DNA from: Flavisolibacter ginsengisoli DSM 18119
GTDB lineage: Bacteria > Bacteroidota > Bacteroidia > Chitinophagales > Chitinophagaceae
Assembly (NCBI RefSeq): GCF_900129295.1
Contig: NZ_FQUU01000018.1
Span: 1 to 64,000, forward strand
Direction: 5' to 3'
DNA length: 64,000 nucleotides
The translations under genes were made by a program, and so were the position numbers. Positions 24,615 through 33,081 of this stretch are shown here, in pieces. Position 1 is the first letter of the stretch. Each line of letters begins with the position of its first letter. The notes beneath the pieces were generated by a model. The model saw only the letters and a list, made by a program, of their open reading frames with translations, was not told where the DNA came from and made no database searches.

Positions 24615-25989
24615 TCTTTTTGAACAGGTTCAGTTTGCCTTTGAAAGGAGGGTATTTAATTCCGGGATCAAACCAGGTTGGCGTTTTCATGATTGCCTTA
24701 CTGTGGCTGAAAACATCAAATGAATAACGGCCATGGTACTTACCTATGCCACTATTGCCCCTGCCTCCAAAAGGAAGGTTGAAATTGGTAAGGTGCCAGC
24801 TGGCATTATTGATACAACCGCCCCCAAACGGAACTTCTTCTATCCATTTCTTTTCCGTGCTTTCACTGCTGGTAAATACATATAAGGCCAGTGGATTGGG
24901 ATTGAGGTTTACAATGTCCCTGGCTTCTTCAAAACTGGTAAAGGAAAGAATGGGAAGTACAGGGCCAAAGATCTCATCACCCATTACAGAAGTATGCAGG
25001 GGTACCTGCTCCATCAAAGTGGGTTGCATATGCAGTGTGCCTGCATCATGTGCTCCACCATAAATGATGGTGCCCTGGTCCAGGTAATGCTGCAGCCTGT
25101 AGAATTGTTTTTCGTTAATGATCTTCCCGTAATTATAACTGGAAGAAGAATCTTCTGAAAAGAACTGCTGAATGCAATGAATGAGTTCTTTTATCAAGGC
25201 ATCTTTTATGGAGGCATGCACCAACACATAATCAGGGGCTACACACATTTGCCCTGCATTTGAAAACTTGGTCATGGCAATGCGTCGCGCAGCCACTTTA
25301 AGATTGGCATCCGCCTCTACGATGCAGGGGCTTTTACCTCCCAATTCCAACGTAACAGGCACCAGCTTGCTGGCAGCCATTTGGTACACCAGTTTTCCCA
25401 CCTGGGTGCTCCCGGTGTAAAACACATGGTCAAACCGGAAAGACTCCATCAGTTGTGGTACCACTATAGCTCCATCGCCTTCTGCATACATTATATAATC
25501 AGGTGGGAAGGTTTCTGCGATCAGCTTTTTCATGACCGCAGCAGTGGAAGGTGCAAATTCACTGGGTTTTAATACCACGCAATTGCCAGCAGCGATAGCG
25601 CCTGCTAAGGGTGTAAATAATAATTGGAGAGGATAATTCCATGGACCAATGATCAATACGGTGCCAAGCGGTTCCTTGTACACATAACTCCTGCTGGGAA
25701 GGTTCAACAGGTTGGTAGGCACTTTTTCTCTTTGCATCCATTGGCGCAGGTGCTTCAATGTATGGTTGATCTCGGCCACAAGGAAACCTATTTCTGTCAC
25801 CCAACTCTCTTCAGGGCTTTTTTTAAGGTCAGTATACAAGGCTTCGTAAAATTCTTTTTCATACTTCAACACAGCTTTTTTAAGCTTTACCAATTGCTCT
25901 TTCCGGAAGGCATAGGGCCTGGTAACACCTGTTTGAAAAAAGGCAGCTAATAGCCCGGGTTCTGCAATTATTGGAGGATGAACTGCCAT
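24604..25989 (-). CDS. Aldehyde dehydrogenase, ALDH3-like
   Basis: A 461-residue NAD(P)-dependent aldehyde dehydrogenase. VLIIGPWNYPLQL is the family's nucleotide-binding loop, VTLELGGKSPCIVE holds the general-base Glu, and FSNAGQMCVAPDYV the catalytic Cys. The C-terminal NLPFGGRGNSGIGKYHG is typical of the class-3 group, which oxidises long-chain or aromatic aldehydes and is shorter than class 1/2 enzymes, as here. No signal peptide is seen. The gene is convergent with the ABC exporter and divergent from psd. The substrate cannot be deduced. Confidence 0.93.
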   Translation of the reverse strand: MAVHPPIIAEPGLLAAFFQTGVTRPYAFRKEQLVKLKKAVLKYEKEFYEALYTDLKKSPEESWVTEIGFLVAEINHTLKHLRQWMQREKVPTNLLNLPSRSYVYKEPLGTVLIIGPWNYPLQLLFTPLAGAIAAGNCVVLKPSEFAPSTAAVMKKLIAETFPPDYIMYAEGDGAIVVPQLMESFRFDHVFYTGSTQVGKLVYQMAASKLVPVTLELGGKSPCIVEADANLKVAARRIAMTKFSNAGQMCVAPDYVLVHASIKDALIKELIHCIQQFFSEDSSSSYNYGKIINEKQFYRLQHYLDQGTIIYGGAHDAGTLHMQPTLMEQVPLHTSVMGDEIFGPVLPILSFTSFEEARDIVNLNPNPLALYVFTSSESTEKKWIEEVPFGGGCINNASWHLTNFNLPFGGRGNSGIGKYHGRYSFDVFSHSKAIMKTPTWFDPGIKYPPFKGKLNLFKKIIR

Positions 25990-26084
25990 AGTTTAAAAGT
26001 ACTGTATCGCTGAACAAGATGGATCAGTTTTTAAACCTTTGGGGGCTGTTAGGGAAACTTGACAATTCTGTGTGCCCTTCTTCC

Positions 26085-26092
26085 TAAATTTG
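26085..26092 (+). promoter_or_regulatory. -7 promoter box of psd
   Basis: TAAATTTG matches TAnnTTTG; it lies 17 bases before the ATG. A TTG at 26059-26061 is the nearest -33 candidate, with slightly long spacing. Confidence 0.5.
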
Positions 26093-26109
26093 ACCCTTCA
26101 ATCTAACTA

Positions 26110-26766
26110 ATGAAAATACACAAAGAAGGTTTTCAAACTATTGTCATCAGTACTGTTATAGTGGCTGTTGTGGTCTTACTGACCGTGTTGCTGGTGATGC
26201 CACGATACCCGGTATTGGGTTGGATCATTGCAGTGGGCATTACGGGGCTGTTGATCTTCATCCTATCCTTTTTTCGCATTCCCGGCAGAGTGCATACAGA
26301 GGGAGAGGATGTGATTGTGGCTCCCTGCGATGGAACGGTGGTGGTTATAGAAGAGGTGCAGCCAGATGAATACTTCAAAGACAAGCGTTTGCAGCTTTCC
26401 ATTTTCATGAGTCCATTAAATGTGCATGTTAACCGGAATCCTGTGAGCGGTGAAGTGTTATACAGTAAATACCATCCGGGAAAATACCTGGTGGCATGGC
26501 ACCCGAAATCATCAACTGACAATGAAAGACATTCTGTAGTCTACAGGCAGGGTGACAAGGAAATGCTGGTGAAACAAATTGCCGGCGCTCTGGCCAAAAG
26601 GATCGTCAATTATCTAAAGGCAGGTGATAAAGTGCAGCAAGGTGCTGAAATGGGCTTTATTAAATTTGGTTCCAGGGTTGACCTGATATTACCACTTGAT
26701 ACCAAGGTTGAGGTTAAAATCAACCAAAAGGTAAAGGGTGGTGTTACTGTATTGGGGAGATGGTAA
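26110..26766 (+). CDS. psd: Phosphatidylserine decarboxylase proenzyme (short type)
   Basis: A 218-residue short-form phosphatidylserine decarboxylase that makes phosphatidylethanolamine. Two N-terminal membrane helices span residues about 10-30 and 35-55. APCDGTVVVIEEV, FMSPLNVHVNRNPVSGEV and the C-terminal FGSRVDLILP follow. In this group the proenzyme cleaves itself between Gly and Ser of the GS pair, and the Ser becomes the pyruvoyl cofactor; both residues are present. A small exported peptide gene and a terminator lie downstream. Confidence 0.93.
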   Translation: MKIHKEGFQTIVISTVIVAVVVLLTVLLVMPRYPVLGWIIAVGITGLLIFILSFFRIPGRVHTEGEDVIVAPCDGTVVVIEEVQPDEYFKDKRLQLSIFMSPLNVHVNRNPVSGEVLYSKYHPGKYLVAWHPKSSTDNERHSVVYRQGDKEMLVKQIAGALAKRIVNYLKAGDKVQQGAEMGFIKFGSRVDLILPLDTKVEVKINQKVKGGVTVLGRW

Positions 26767-26869
26767 TTCTAAAAAATTGTCTTACCTTATATTGACAAAT
26801 TCCTGATGGAAATGGTCATAACCTCCAGATCAACCATCACTGCCAGGATAACCAATTAAATGTTTGCGG

Positions 26870-27034
26870 ATGAAAAAGAAATTATTAGTGGCAGGAGTAG
26901 CATTGCTGACTACAGCAGCTGTAACAGCAACTGTGCTTACTACCAGCCACCGGAAACCAACAAAGGACACGGGCAAATGCACCATGAAGAAAGCGACACA
27001 CTGCAACAGGGCTTCTAATGTTGCTTGCTATTGA
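26870..27034 (+). CDS. Small exported peptide, cysteine-containing, unknown function
   Basis: A 54-residue open frame with a strong signal-peptide look: MKKKLLVAGVALLTTAAVTA, then LTTSHRKPTKDTGKC and a basic tail with three Cys residues (GKC, THC and VAC) ending in Tyr. The predicted mature peptide is about 30 residues and basic. No family is recognised. It lies 103 bases after psd and ends 6 bases before a strong terminator, which supports a real transcript. An overlapping frame from an ATG at 26859 is also open but lacks a signal peptide and is less likely. Confidence 0.55.
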   Translation: MKKKLLVAGVALLTTAAVTATVLTTSHRKPTKDTGKCTMKKATHCNRASNVACY

Positions 27035-27040
27035 AGGAAA

Positions 27041-27067
27041 AGTCCCGCTGCTGCGGGACTTTTTTTT
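27041..27067 (+). terminator. Strong intrinsic terminator after the small peptide gene
   Basis: AGTCCCGC and GCGGGACT form an 8-bp perfect stem with a TGCT loop, followed by seven T. Confidence 0.93.
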
Positions 27068-27090
27068 ATAAATACAAATTAGTCAAATAA

Positions 27091-27120
27091 AAAGGAGCAA
27101 CCTCGATGGGTTGCTCCTTT
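27091..27120 (-). terminator. Terminator of the S46 peptidase gene
   Basis: AAAGGAGCAACC and GGTTGCTCCTTT form a 12-bp perfect stem around TCGATG. On the minus strand it lies 20 bases after the peptidase stop and is followed by TTATTTG. Confidence 0.85.
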
Positions 27121-27140
27121 TAAAATTATAGCAGCCAAAC

Positions 27141-29306
27141 TTACTTTCTTAGTGTCAGTTCTTTTACTATCTGTGGCGCTCCGCCCAGTTTATCTATACA
27201 CCATAATACATAGCGTATATCCACACAAATGGTGCGGTTAAGATCTTTATCAAAAGCCATCTTATGGCTCAATGCCTCGTAGTTGCCATCAAAAGCAAGT
27301 CCCAGTAATTCACCATTGCCATTGATAACAGGAGAACCTGAGTTACCACCTGTGATATCATTGGTAGTGATAAATCCAACTACTAAATTGTTAGTGCGGG
27401 CATCTTTATATTGACCGTAGTCTTTTGCTTTCAGCAATTCTATTTCTTTGGCCGGCAGGTCAAATTCATAATCTCCCGGAACATATTTCTCCAGTATACC
27501 TTTTGAAGTAGTCACGTAATCATAATGCACGGCATCCCTGGGATTATAAGAAGCTACCTTACCATAAGATACCCTCATGGTGAAAGTGGCATCAGGATAC
27601 ATTACCTTTTTGGGGTTCATTTCTCTTACACCTTTCAGGTAAAGCCTGCCCCATTCATTATTCCTGGTTACAAATTGCTGGTACAATGGAAGGTATTTTC
27701 CCTGCCAGTTACGTAAAATGGTATTCACCAGGTTATAAGCCATATCCTGCTGAAGTGTATTGGCATCCGGGTTCTTTACAAAATCATTCCATTTGGCATC
27801 ATCCAGGATCATGGTATTTTTAAAAATGGCTTCTGCATACTTCTTATAAGTGTTAGCATTATCCAGGGAGCCATATTCATTTCTGATGGCGGGGAATAAA
27901 GCCTGTGGCTGCTGATCTTTTGGAACTTCATTGTAATACATCTGCAATACAGTGCCTATGATATTCTGGTCAGAAGCCTTATTCTCACTTTCCAGGAAAT
28001 TTTTCCTTGATGCATTAGCGGCATCTATAACCTTACGGATGGCATCTGAAGAAACACCTGGCTTCACCATAGTATTTTCCACCTGTTGCAGGCTGGCTGC
28101 AAAGGCAAGCAATGGTGAGCCTAATATGCCTTCATTAATGAACATGCGATGCGCGGCATATGGTCTCCAGTCATTATAGGCAGTTTCCAGGTCTTTAAAA
28201 ATGTCCTTATACTCAGGTTTGTTAGCTGCCCATTTCAAAAACTCCTGCTCCTGTTTTTTCTTTTGGCCATAAACATCATATTTCAACAACTGCTTTGTTT
28301 CTCCATCAAAGAACTTCCAGTAATTGGCAATGCCTGCATAGTCAGATGCTAACTGCAATTTGATGGCAGGGTCGGTCTTCATCTGCTCAAACATGTATTT
28401 CAGGCGCATGTCACGCAGCTTCACCAGGGTTGGGTTATTGATGTCAGTTGACAATTTCACACCCAGGGAAGATTCATAACGGTTGGTGCCACCAGGGTAG
28501 CCCCAGATCATAGTAAAGTCACCTTCTTTTACACCCTTCATGGAAACAGGCAGGTACCATTTTGGCTTCAAAGGCACGTTAGATGCACTGTATTTGGAAG
28601 GCTGGCCATCTTTTGTGCCATACACACGGAAAATAGAGTAGTCACCGGTGTGACGGGGCCACTCCCAGTTGTCAGTATCGCCACCAAACTTACCAACAGC
28701 TTCTGGTGGTGCGCCTACCAGGCGAACGTCAGTATAACGCTGGTAAACAAATGCCAGGAACTGGTTGCCTTTAAATAATGGGCTGATCCTGGTCTCAATA
28801 TTCTTATCAGGATCGGATAAGCGTTTGTTGATGGAAGCCAAAACAGAAGACTGCCTTGATGCCCGCTCAGCACCGGATAGTCCTTTCAGGGAATCTTCCA
28901 CTTCTTTGGTCACATCATCTATGCGCACCAGGAACTGTACGGACAAATTGCCCCCAGGTATCTCTTCACCATTGTTTTTGGCATAGAAACCATCGCGGAG
29001 GTAATTATGTTCCATAGTGCTTGCTCCTGCAATAACACTATAGCCACAGTGGTGATTAGTGAAGATCAGGCCTTGAGGGCTTACCAGTTCACCGGTACAG
29101 CCACCGCCAAAAATAACAATGGCATCTTTCAAGGAAGCCTTGTTTACACTATACAATTGTTCCTTGGTGAGTTTCAAACCCTTTTTCACCATATCGTTGT
29201 AAACCTGCTGGCCCAGTAACAAGGGCAGCCACATTCCTTCATCAGCCGCAGCTTTGAATACTACGGAGATGCTCAGCGTGAAAACGATTAAAAGTTTTTT
29301 CATCAT
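27141..29306 (-). CDS. S46 family dipeptidyl-peptidase, DPP7-like
   Basis: A 721-residue periplasmic serine exopeptidase with a signal peptide (cleavage near AAADEG). The catalytic His is in TNHHCGYS (residues 85-86) and the Ser is Ser656 in GGNSGSPV. Family S46 removes N-terminal dipeptides. In Porphyromonas DPP11, Arg673 (18 residues after the catalytic Ser655) gives Asp/Glu specificity, while DPP7 has Gly there. Here Ser656 + 18 is Gly674 in AFDGNYE, so preference for hydrophobic residues is predicted. Length is normal. It is a single gene with its own terminator. Confidence 0.93.
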   Translation of the reverse strand: MMKKLLIVFTLSISVVFKAAADEGMWLPLLLGQQVYNDMVKKGLKLTKEQLYSVNKASLKDAIVIFGGGCTGELVSPQGLIFTNHHCGYSVIAGASTMEHNYLRDGFYAKNNGEEIPGGNLSVQFLVRIDDVTKEVEDSLKGLSGAERASRQSSVLASINKRLSDPDKNIETRISPLFKGNQFLAFVYQRYTDVRLVGAPPEAVGKFGGDTDNWEWPRHTGDYSIFRVYGTKDGQPSKYSASNVPLKPKWYLPVSMKGVKEGDFTMIWGYPGGTNRYESSLGVKLSTDINNPTLVKLRDMRLKYMFEQMKTDPAIKLQLASDYAGIANYWKFFDGETKQLLKYDVYGQKKKQEQEFLKWAANKPEYKDIFKDLETAYNDWRPYAAHRMFINEGILGSPLLAFAASLQQVENTMVKPGVSSDAIRKVIDAANASRKNFLESENKASDQNIIGTVLQMYYNEVPKDQQPQALFPAIRNEYGSLDNANTYKKYAEAIFKNTMILDDAKWNDFVKNPDANTLQQDMAYNLVNTILRNWQGKYLPLYQQFVTRNNEWGRLYLKGVREMNPKKVMYPDATFTMRVSYGKVASYNPRDAVHYDYVTTSKGILEKYVPGDYEFDLPAKEIELLKAKDYGQYKDARTNNLVVGFITTNDITGGNSGSPVINGNGELLGLAFDGNYEALSHKMAFDKDLNRTICVDIRYVLWCIDKLGGAPQIVKELTLRK

Positions 29307-29718
29307 GTTTGTTTTTTGGTATTACCGTCAGAATTGCGGGATTGGCAAACCTACTTAAAAATGCCATGTGCCACCCCGTTTGGTTTATTGAACTATTTAT
29401 GATTTTGCGCACCTTCCGGGCTCAACCTTCGCTCTTCCCGGGTTCCGGCATAACTACTTCCTATCTCCTCCCTATCAAAGGCATGGATACTCCGTGCAGG
29501 TACGGAGTATCCCGGGCGTAGATAGGAAGGAACCTGGGCGTAGCTATAGAGGAGACCGGTCGGAGGCCGGACTTCTTATTTCTTCCGGATGGCTGTAACA
29601 GGAAGACTGAAGATTGCTGCCAGGAGTTGTGCAGGTGCTGTTAATTGATTTAAAAAAACAATGCATAAGGCCTTGCTTTCAAAATGATGTTGTGGATTAA
29701 CAGGTCAGGGTCTTAACA
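29307..29718. other. Intergenic region between the S46 peptidase and obg, with a composite hairpin element
   Basis: No gene is seen. The main content is the structured element at 29437-29555, described separately. The remainder, including 29580-29718, is unremarkable. Confidence 0.5.
29437..29555. repeat. Nested inverted-repeat (REP/MITE-like) element
   Basis: The core is a perfect 11-bp stem, GGATACTCCGT (29485-29495) with ACGGAGTATCC (29502-29512). Outside it CTTCCTATC (29457-29465) pairs with GATAGGAAG (29521-29529), and CCCGGGTTCC (29437-29446) pairs with GGAACCTGGG (29529-29538) with one mismatch. TCTCCTC (29464-29470) can also pair with GAGGAGA (29549-29555). The whole can fold as one long arm. 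Confidence 0.65.
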
Positions 29719-29749
29719 AAAAGGCAGCACTTGTTACATGCTGCCTTTT
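29719..29749 (-). terminator. Terminator of obg
   Basis: AAAAGGCAGCA and TGCTGCCTTTT are an 11-bp perfect stem, 20 bases past the obg stop on the minus strand. T-rich on both sides. Confidence 0.9.
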
Positions 29750-29769
29750 CTGATCTATAATAGGTTTTA

Positions 29770-30771
29770 TTAAGAAGCGGGAGTATTCAGCACTTTCCAC
29801 AACAGGTCTTTCATTTCCTGGATATTATAGTTGGTGACTGAAGAAAGGAAAATATGCGGGATGTCCGTAGGTAATTCCTTCTCGATATCCCTTCTCAGTT
29901 CTTCATCAAGCATATCGCTTTTGCTGATGGCGATAATGAATTGCTTGTGCAATAATTCGGGATTGTATTCTTCCAGCTCGTTTACCAATATTTCAAATTC
30001 TTCTTTATGGTTCTTGCTGTCTGCGGGTATCAGGAAGAGGAGTACAGAGTTGCGTTCAATGTGACGGAGGAACCGGTGTCCAAGGCCTTTTCCTTCAGCC
30101 GCCCCTTCAATGATACCGGGGAGGTCGGCAATGCAAAAGCTTTTGCCATCCCTGTATTCCACCATGCCCAGCTGGGGAACAATGGTAGTAAATGCGTAAT
30201 CTGCTATTTTTGGTTTTGCAGCTGTCATCACTGAAAGAAGGGTTGATTTGCCGGCATTCGGAAAGCCAACAAGACCAACATCAGCCAATACCTTCAATTC
30301 AAGCACTTTCCAGCCTTCCTGGCCGGGTAAACCTGGCTGGCAATGTTCGGGTGCCTGGTTGGTTGGGGTTTTGAAATTGGTATTGCCCAAACCTCCTTTA
30401 CCACCGGGAAGCCATACCTGCTCTTCACCGTCTGCCAGTATCTCCACTTCTTTTTCGCCGGTTTCCTCGTCCCGGGCAATGGTTCCCAGGGGCACTTCCA
30501 GGATAATATCCTTACCATTACGGCCTGTTCGGTTGTTATCACTGCCTCTTTCGCCATCTTCGGCCAGTACGTTCTTATAATAACGTAGGTGTAATAATGT
30601 CCATAGGTTGCTGTTACCTCTTAGTACAATATGGCCACCACGGCCGCCATCACCGCCATCAGGGCCGCCCATGGCTGTTAGTTTATCGCGCCTGAAATGC
30701 TTAATGCCCGCACCACCATGACCGCTTTTACAAAAGACCCTGATCTGGTCTACAAAATTGCTTTTCTCCAA
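29770..30771 (-). CDS. obg: GTPase Obg/CgtA
   Basis: A 333-residue Obg GTPase, an essential factor in 50S ribosome assembly and stringent-response control. The glycine-rich Obg fold covers residues 1-158 (CKSGHGGAGIKHFRRDK, GGPDGGDGGRGGH, LPGGKGGLGNTNFKTPTNQAP). The G domain follows with P-loop GFPNAGKSTL, switch II ADLPGIIEGAAEGKGLGHRFLRHIER and the SKSD nucleotide-specificity motif. The third OCT domain of some homologs is absent, as usual for Bacteroidota. It is divergent from a small gene whose promoter lies over its first codons. Confidence 0.96.
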   Translation of the reverse strand: MEKSNFVDQIRVFCKSGHGGAGIKHFRRDKLTAMGGPDGGDGGRGGHIVLRGNSNLWTLLHLRYYKNVLAEDGERGSDNNRTGRNGKDIILEVPLGTIARDEETGEKEVEILADGEEQVWLPGGKGGLGNTNFKTPTNQAPEHCQPGLPGQEGWKVLELKVLADVGLVGFPNAGKSTLLSVMTAAKPKIADYAFTTIVPQLGMVEYRDGKSFCIADLPGIIEGAAEGKGLGHRFLRHIERNSVLLFLIPADSKNHKEEFEILVNELEEYNPELLHKQFIIAISKSDMLDEELRRDIEKELPTDIPHIFLSSVTNYNIQEMKDLLWKVLNTPAS

Positions 30772-30787
30772 GAGGTATCTATTTTTG
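30758..30787 (+). promoter_or_regulatory. Promoter of the DUF6970-like gene, overlapping the 5' end of obg
   Basis: TTG at 30758-30760 and TATTTTTG at 30780-30787 are 19 bases apart, matching the Bacteroidota -33/-7 layout. The ATG at 30826 follows 38 bases later. The -33 element lies within the first codons of obg on the other strand. Confidence 0.6.
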
Positions 30788-30825
30788 CTGTTTTACAAAG
30801 ATACCGGTACAACTATCATTGCCAT

Positions 30826-31173
30826 ATGAAATCGATTTTATTAACTTCTTTAATTGCACTGGCCGCTGCAGGAAAACACTGCAACAAAGACCGTGTGACT
30901 GCATTGCCTTCCTGTATTCAACAAAAGATAGAAACCATAAAGAAGGAACCTAAATGGAACCCTCCTGCCGAAGTATATGAATATAACTATAAGGGTAAAA
31001 GGGTTTTTTACTTTTCCAGCAATTGCTGCGATCAGTACAATATTGTAGTGGATGAACAATGCAATCAAATATGTGCACCGAGTGGTGGCTTAACTGGAAA
31101 GGGCGATCTGAAATGCCAGGACTTCAAAGACAGTGCACGATTGGTAAAGCTGGTGTGGAAGGATGAGAGATAA
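30826..31173 (+). CDS. Small exported protein, DUF6970-like
   Basis: A 115-residue protein with a short signal-like N terminus (MKSILLTSLIALAAAGKHC; the Cys19 could be lipidated). The core reads PSCIQQKIETIK, PPAEVYEYNYKGKRVFYFSS, NCCDQYNIVVDEQCNQICAPSGGLTGKGDLKCQDF. The five cysteines in that core and the CAPSGGxxGKGD block fit a small Bacteroidota family that I take to be DUF6970; its function is unknown. The start at 30826 follows a good promoter; upstream in-frame codons belong to the obg antisense strand. Confidence 0.7.
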   Translation: MKSILLTSLIALAAAGKHCNKDRVTALPSCIQQKIETIKKEPKWNPPAEVYEYNYKGKRVFYFSSNCCDQYNIVVDEQCNQICAPSGGLTGKGDLKCQDFKDSARLVKLVWKDER

Positions 31174-31269
31174 AAGATGTTATAACTAGGTATCCTGGCA
31201 TCTGGATGATATGTAATCGCAGCCAATAAAAATTGACCATTATTTCACAAATTCTATAAGCAATCATAT

Positions 31270-32145
31270 TTACCAATCGCCTGAGGCCCCACCACCAGAA
31301 AATCCACCTCCCCCATCTCCGCCAAAACCTCCAAATCCCGAAGAGCCAGAGCTGTCACTATTAAAATAATCACCGTAAGTGGAAGCAAAATAACTGCTTC
31401 CGATACCTAAATACACACCATTTACAGTATTTTGTTTGATATATCTCTTTTTATATCTCCATGCCCAAATGCTAAAGCCTAGCAATCCTAAAACAATTCC
31501 ACCAATTGCATAATTACCAAGACGATCATATTTAGCTTTCCTGGTTTCAAATTCCATTCTTGACTGTAATTCAGGTGAGAGTGGGCCATTGTTTACCTCT
31601 TCAAAGAGAATATTGGGAGTTGTATCATTAGAGTTGTACGTTGAATCAATTTCCATATGTGGTGCTGCACCCAATTCAATTTCAAGACTGGAAATCAATA
31701 ACTCCAATGCATTATAATATTGCTTTTCTGCCAGGTAAGGTTTCAGGCCTTCTATAATAGCAAAGGCTTTTATATCAGGTATCTCACCTTCAAGGTTTCT
31801 TGCGACTTCCAGCCTGTGCTTACGCTCATTTAGTGCAGCCACATAGACGAGACCGTTATGGTTATTTCCCACCTTCCATTTATTTCCAACAGTGCGTGCA
31901 AAATCTTCTAAGCTCATACCACCTGGCAGATCATTGATCAGTAGAACTGCCAACTGCACCGTCGTTTCTTTTTCAAGATGTAAAATATGTTCGTTCAGTT
32001 TTTGGATTTCTCCAGGCTGTAAATTGTTGGTGTAGTCATTAATATAGGTATTAGGCTTGGGATCTGGAATTTGGCCAAAACATAAAAGTGGAAAAAATAC
32101 TACCAGGTGGATTAATCTAAGCATTAGTTTTTTGGGGTTACCCAT
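31270..32145 (-). CDS. TPM domain protein (membrane-anchored)
   Basis: A 291-residue protein. After a signal peptide (ending LCFGQ) comes the TPM domain: INDYTNNLQPGEIQKLNEHI, VQLAVLLINDLPGG, DFARTVGNKWKVGN, GLVYVAALNERKHRLEVARNLEG. A transmembrane helix is at about residues 212-230, followed by a Gly/Ser-rich tail (GGFGGDGGGGFSGGGASGDW) typical of this group. TPM proteins were first described in photosystem II repair, but bacterial homologs have an unknown envelope role. ATG codons at 32145 and 32124 are both possible starts. Confidence 0.85.
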   Translation of the reverse strand: MGNPKKLMLRLIHLVVFFPLLCFGQIPDPKPNTYINDYTNNLQPGEIQKLNEHILHLEKETTVQLAVLLINDLPGGMSLEDFARTVGNKWKVGNNHNGLVYVAALNERKHRLEVARNLEGEIPDIKAFAIIEGLKPYLAEKQYYNALELLISSLEIELGAAPHMEIDSTYNSNDTTPNILFEEVNNGPLSPELQSRMEFETRKAKYDRLGNYAIGGIVLGLLGFSIWAWRYKKRYIKQNTVNGVYLGIGSSYFASTYGDYFNSDSSGSSGFGGFGGDGGGGFSGGGASGDW

Positions 32146-32305
32146 ATAAGAACTGTGAAAAATACCATATCAAAGGGCTATATCCAAACTGTCTTATCAA
32201 AGTTTTTAAAGAATTTCCCTGAGTAAGTTGGTGTGTTGGATAGTGAATTTTTTATTGATAATATGTAATATGGATAGTGCTTGCATCTTTTTCTAAAAGC
32301 TCATT

Positions 32306-33022
32306 ATGACCAAAATATGTATGTTTTTAGTCTGCTTAATAACTAGTTTCATTAGCCAGGCACAAGCTAAAAACTTTATTGACCAACCATACCTTGAAGT
32401 AACTGGCAGTGCTGATACCTTAATTGAGCCAGATGAGATCTATATTAATATTATCATTTCTGAAAAAGATAATCGGGACAGAATTCCGGTTGAAGAGCAG
32501 GAAACCAGGATGTTAGCGTCTTTCAAAGAGATAGGCATAGATATAGAAAACAACCTGAGTGTAAACTATATGGGAAGTAATTTCAAGTATATCTTACTGA
32601 AGGGAAAGGAGGTTATTAAAACAAGGCAATATGTATTAAAAGTGAAAGATGCACGGACGGCTGCACAAGTTTTCTTACTCCTGGAGCAATTGGATATTTC
32701 AAATTCTTCCATTCAGAAAGTAAATTATTCTGCCATAAATTCCCTTAGGAATATTATGCGAAATAAGGCTGTGGCAAATGCCAGGGAAAGAGCTATTGCT
32801 TTAACTTCCGCACTGCAACAAAATGTTGGTAATGCTATTTATTTAGTTGACATTGATAATAACAATTTGGCAAATCAACTTTATGGAAGTCAATTACAAG
32901 ATGTGGTGGTAACTGGTTATACAGTAAAGCTTAAAGGATTAACGCAAGGATCTAATCCTGGCGTAGAATTCGAGAAAATAAAAGTATCCGCGTTAGTAGG
33001 TGCCAAGTTTCTATTAAAATAA
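32306..33022 (+). CDS. SIMPL domain protein
   Basis: A 238-residue exported protein with a signal peptide (ending SQAQA). YLEVTGSADTLIEPDEIYINIIISEKD is the typical SIMPL/BP26 opening, and the conserved late part includes NKAVANARERAIALTSALQQNVG. BP26-type proteins form periplasmic ring assemblies; the function is poorly known. It is divergent from the TPM gene (160 bases between) and closed by a strong terminator. Confidence 0.87.
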   Translation: MTKICMFLVCLITSFISQAQAKNFIDQPYLEVTGSADTLIEPDEIYINIIISEKDNRDRIPVEEQETRMLASFKEIGIDIENNLSVNYMGSNFKYILLKGKEVIKTRQYVLKVKDARTAAQVFLLLEQLDISNSSIQKVNYSAINSLRNIMRNKAVANARERAIALTSALQQNVGNAIYLVDIDNNNLANQLYGSQLQDVVVTGYTVKLKGLTQGSNPGVEFEKIKVSALVGAKFLLK

Positions 33023-33040
33023 TACCTTGAAAATAAAAAA

Positions 33041-33062
33041 ACGCTGGCTTACGGGCCAGCGT
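33041..33062 (+). terminator. Bidirectional terminator between the SIMPL gene and the T9SS protein
   Basis: ACGCTGGC and GCCAGCGT pair over 8 bp around a 6-base loop; six or more A before and TTT after make it usable in both directions. Confidence 0.85.
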
Positions 33063-33081
33063 TTCGTCAGAGGGTTCAGGT

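Noticed and set aside
26859-27017. Overlapping frame starting at ATG 26859
   Set aside because: No signal peptide or motif; the frame from 26870 has a clear export signal and ends at the terminator.
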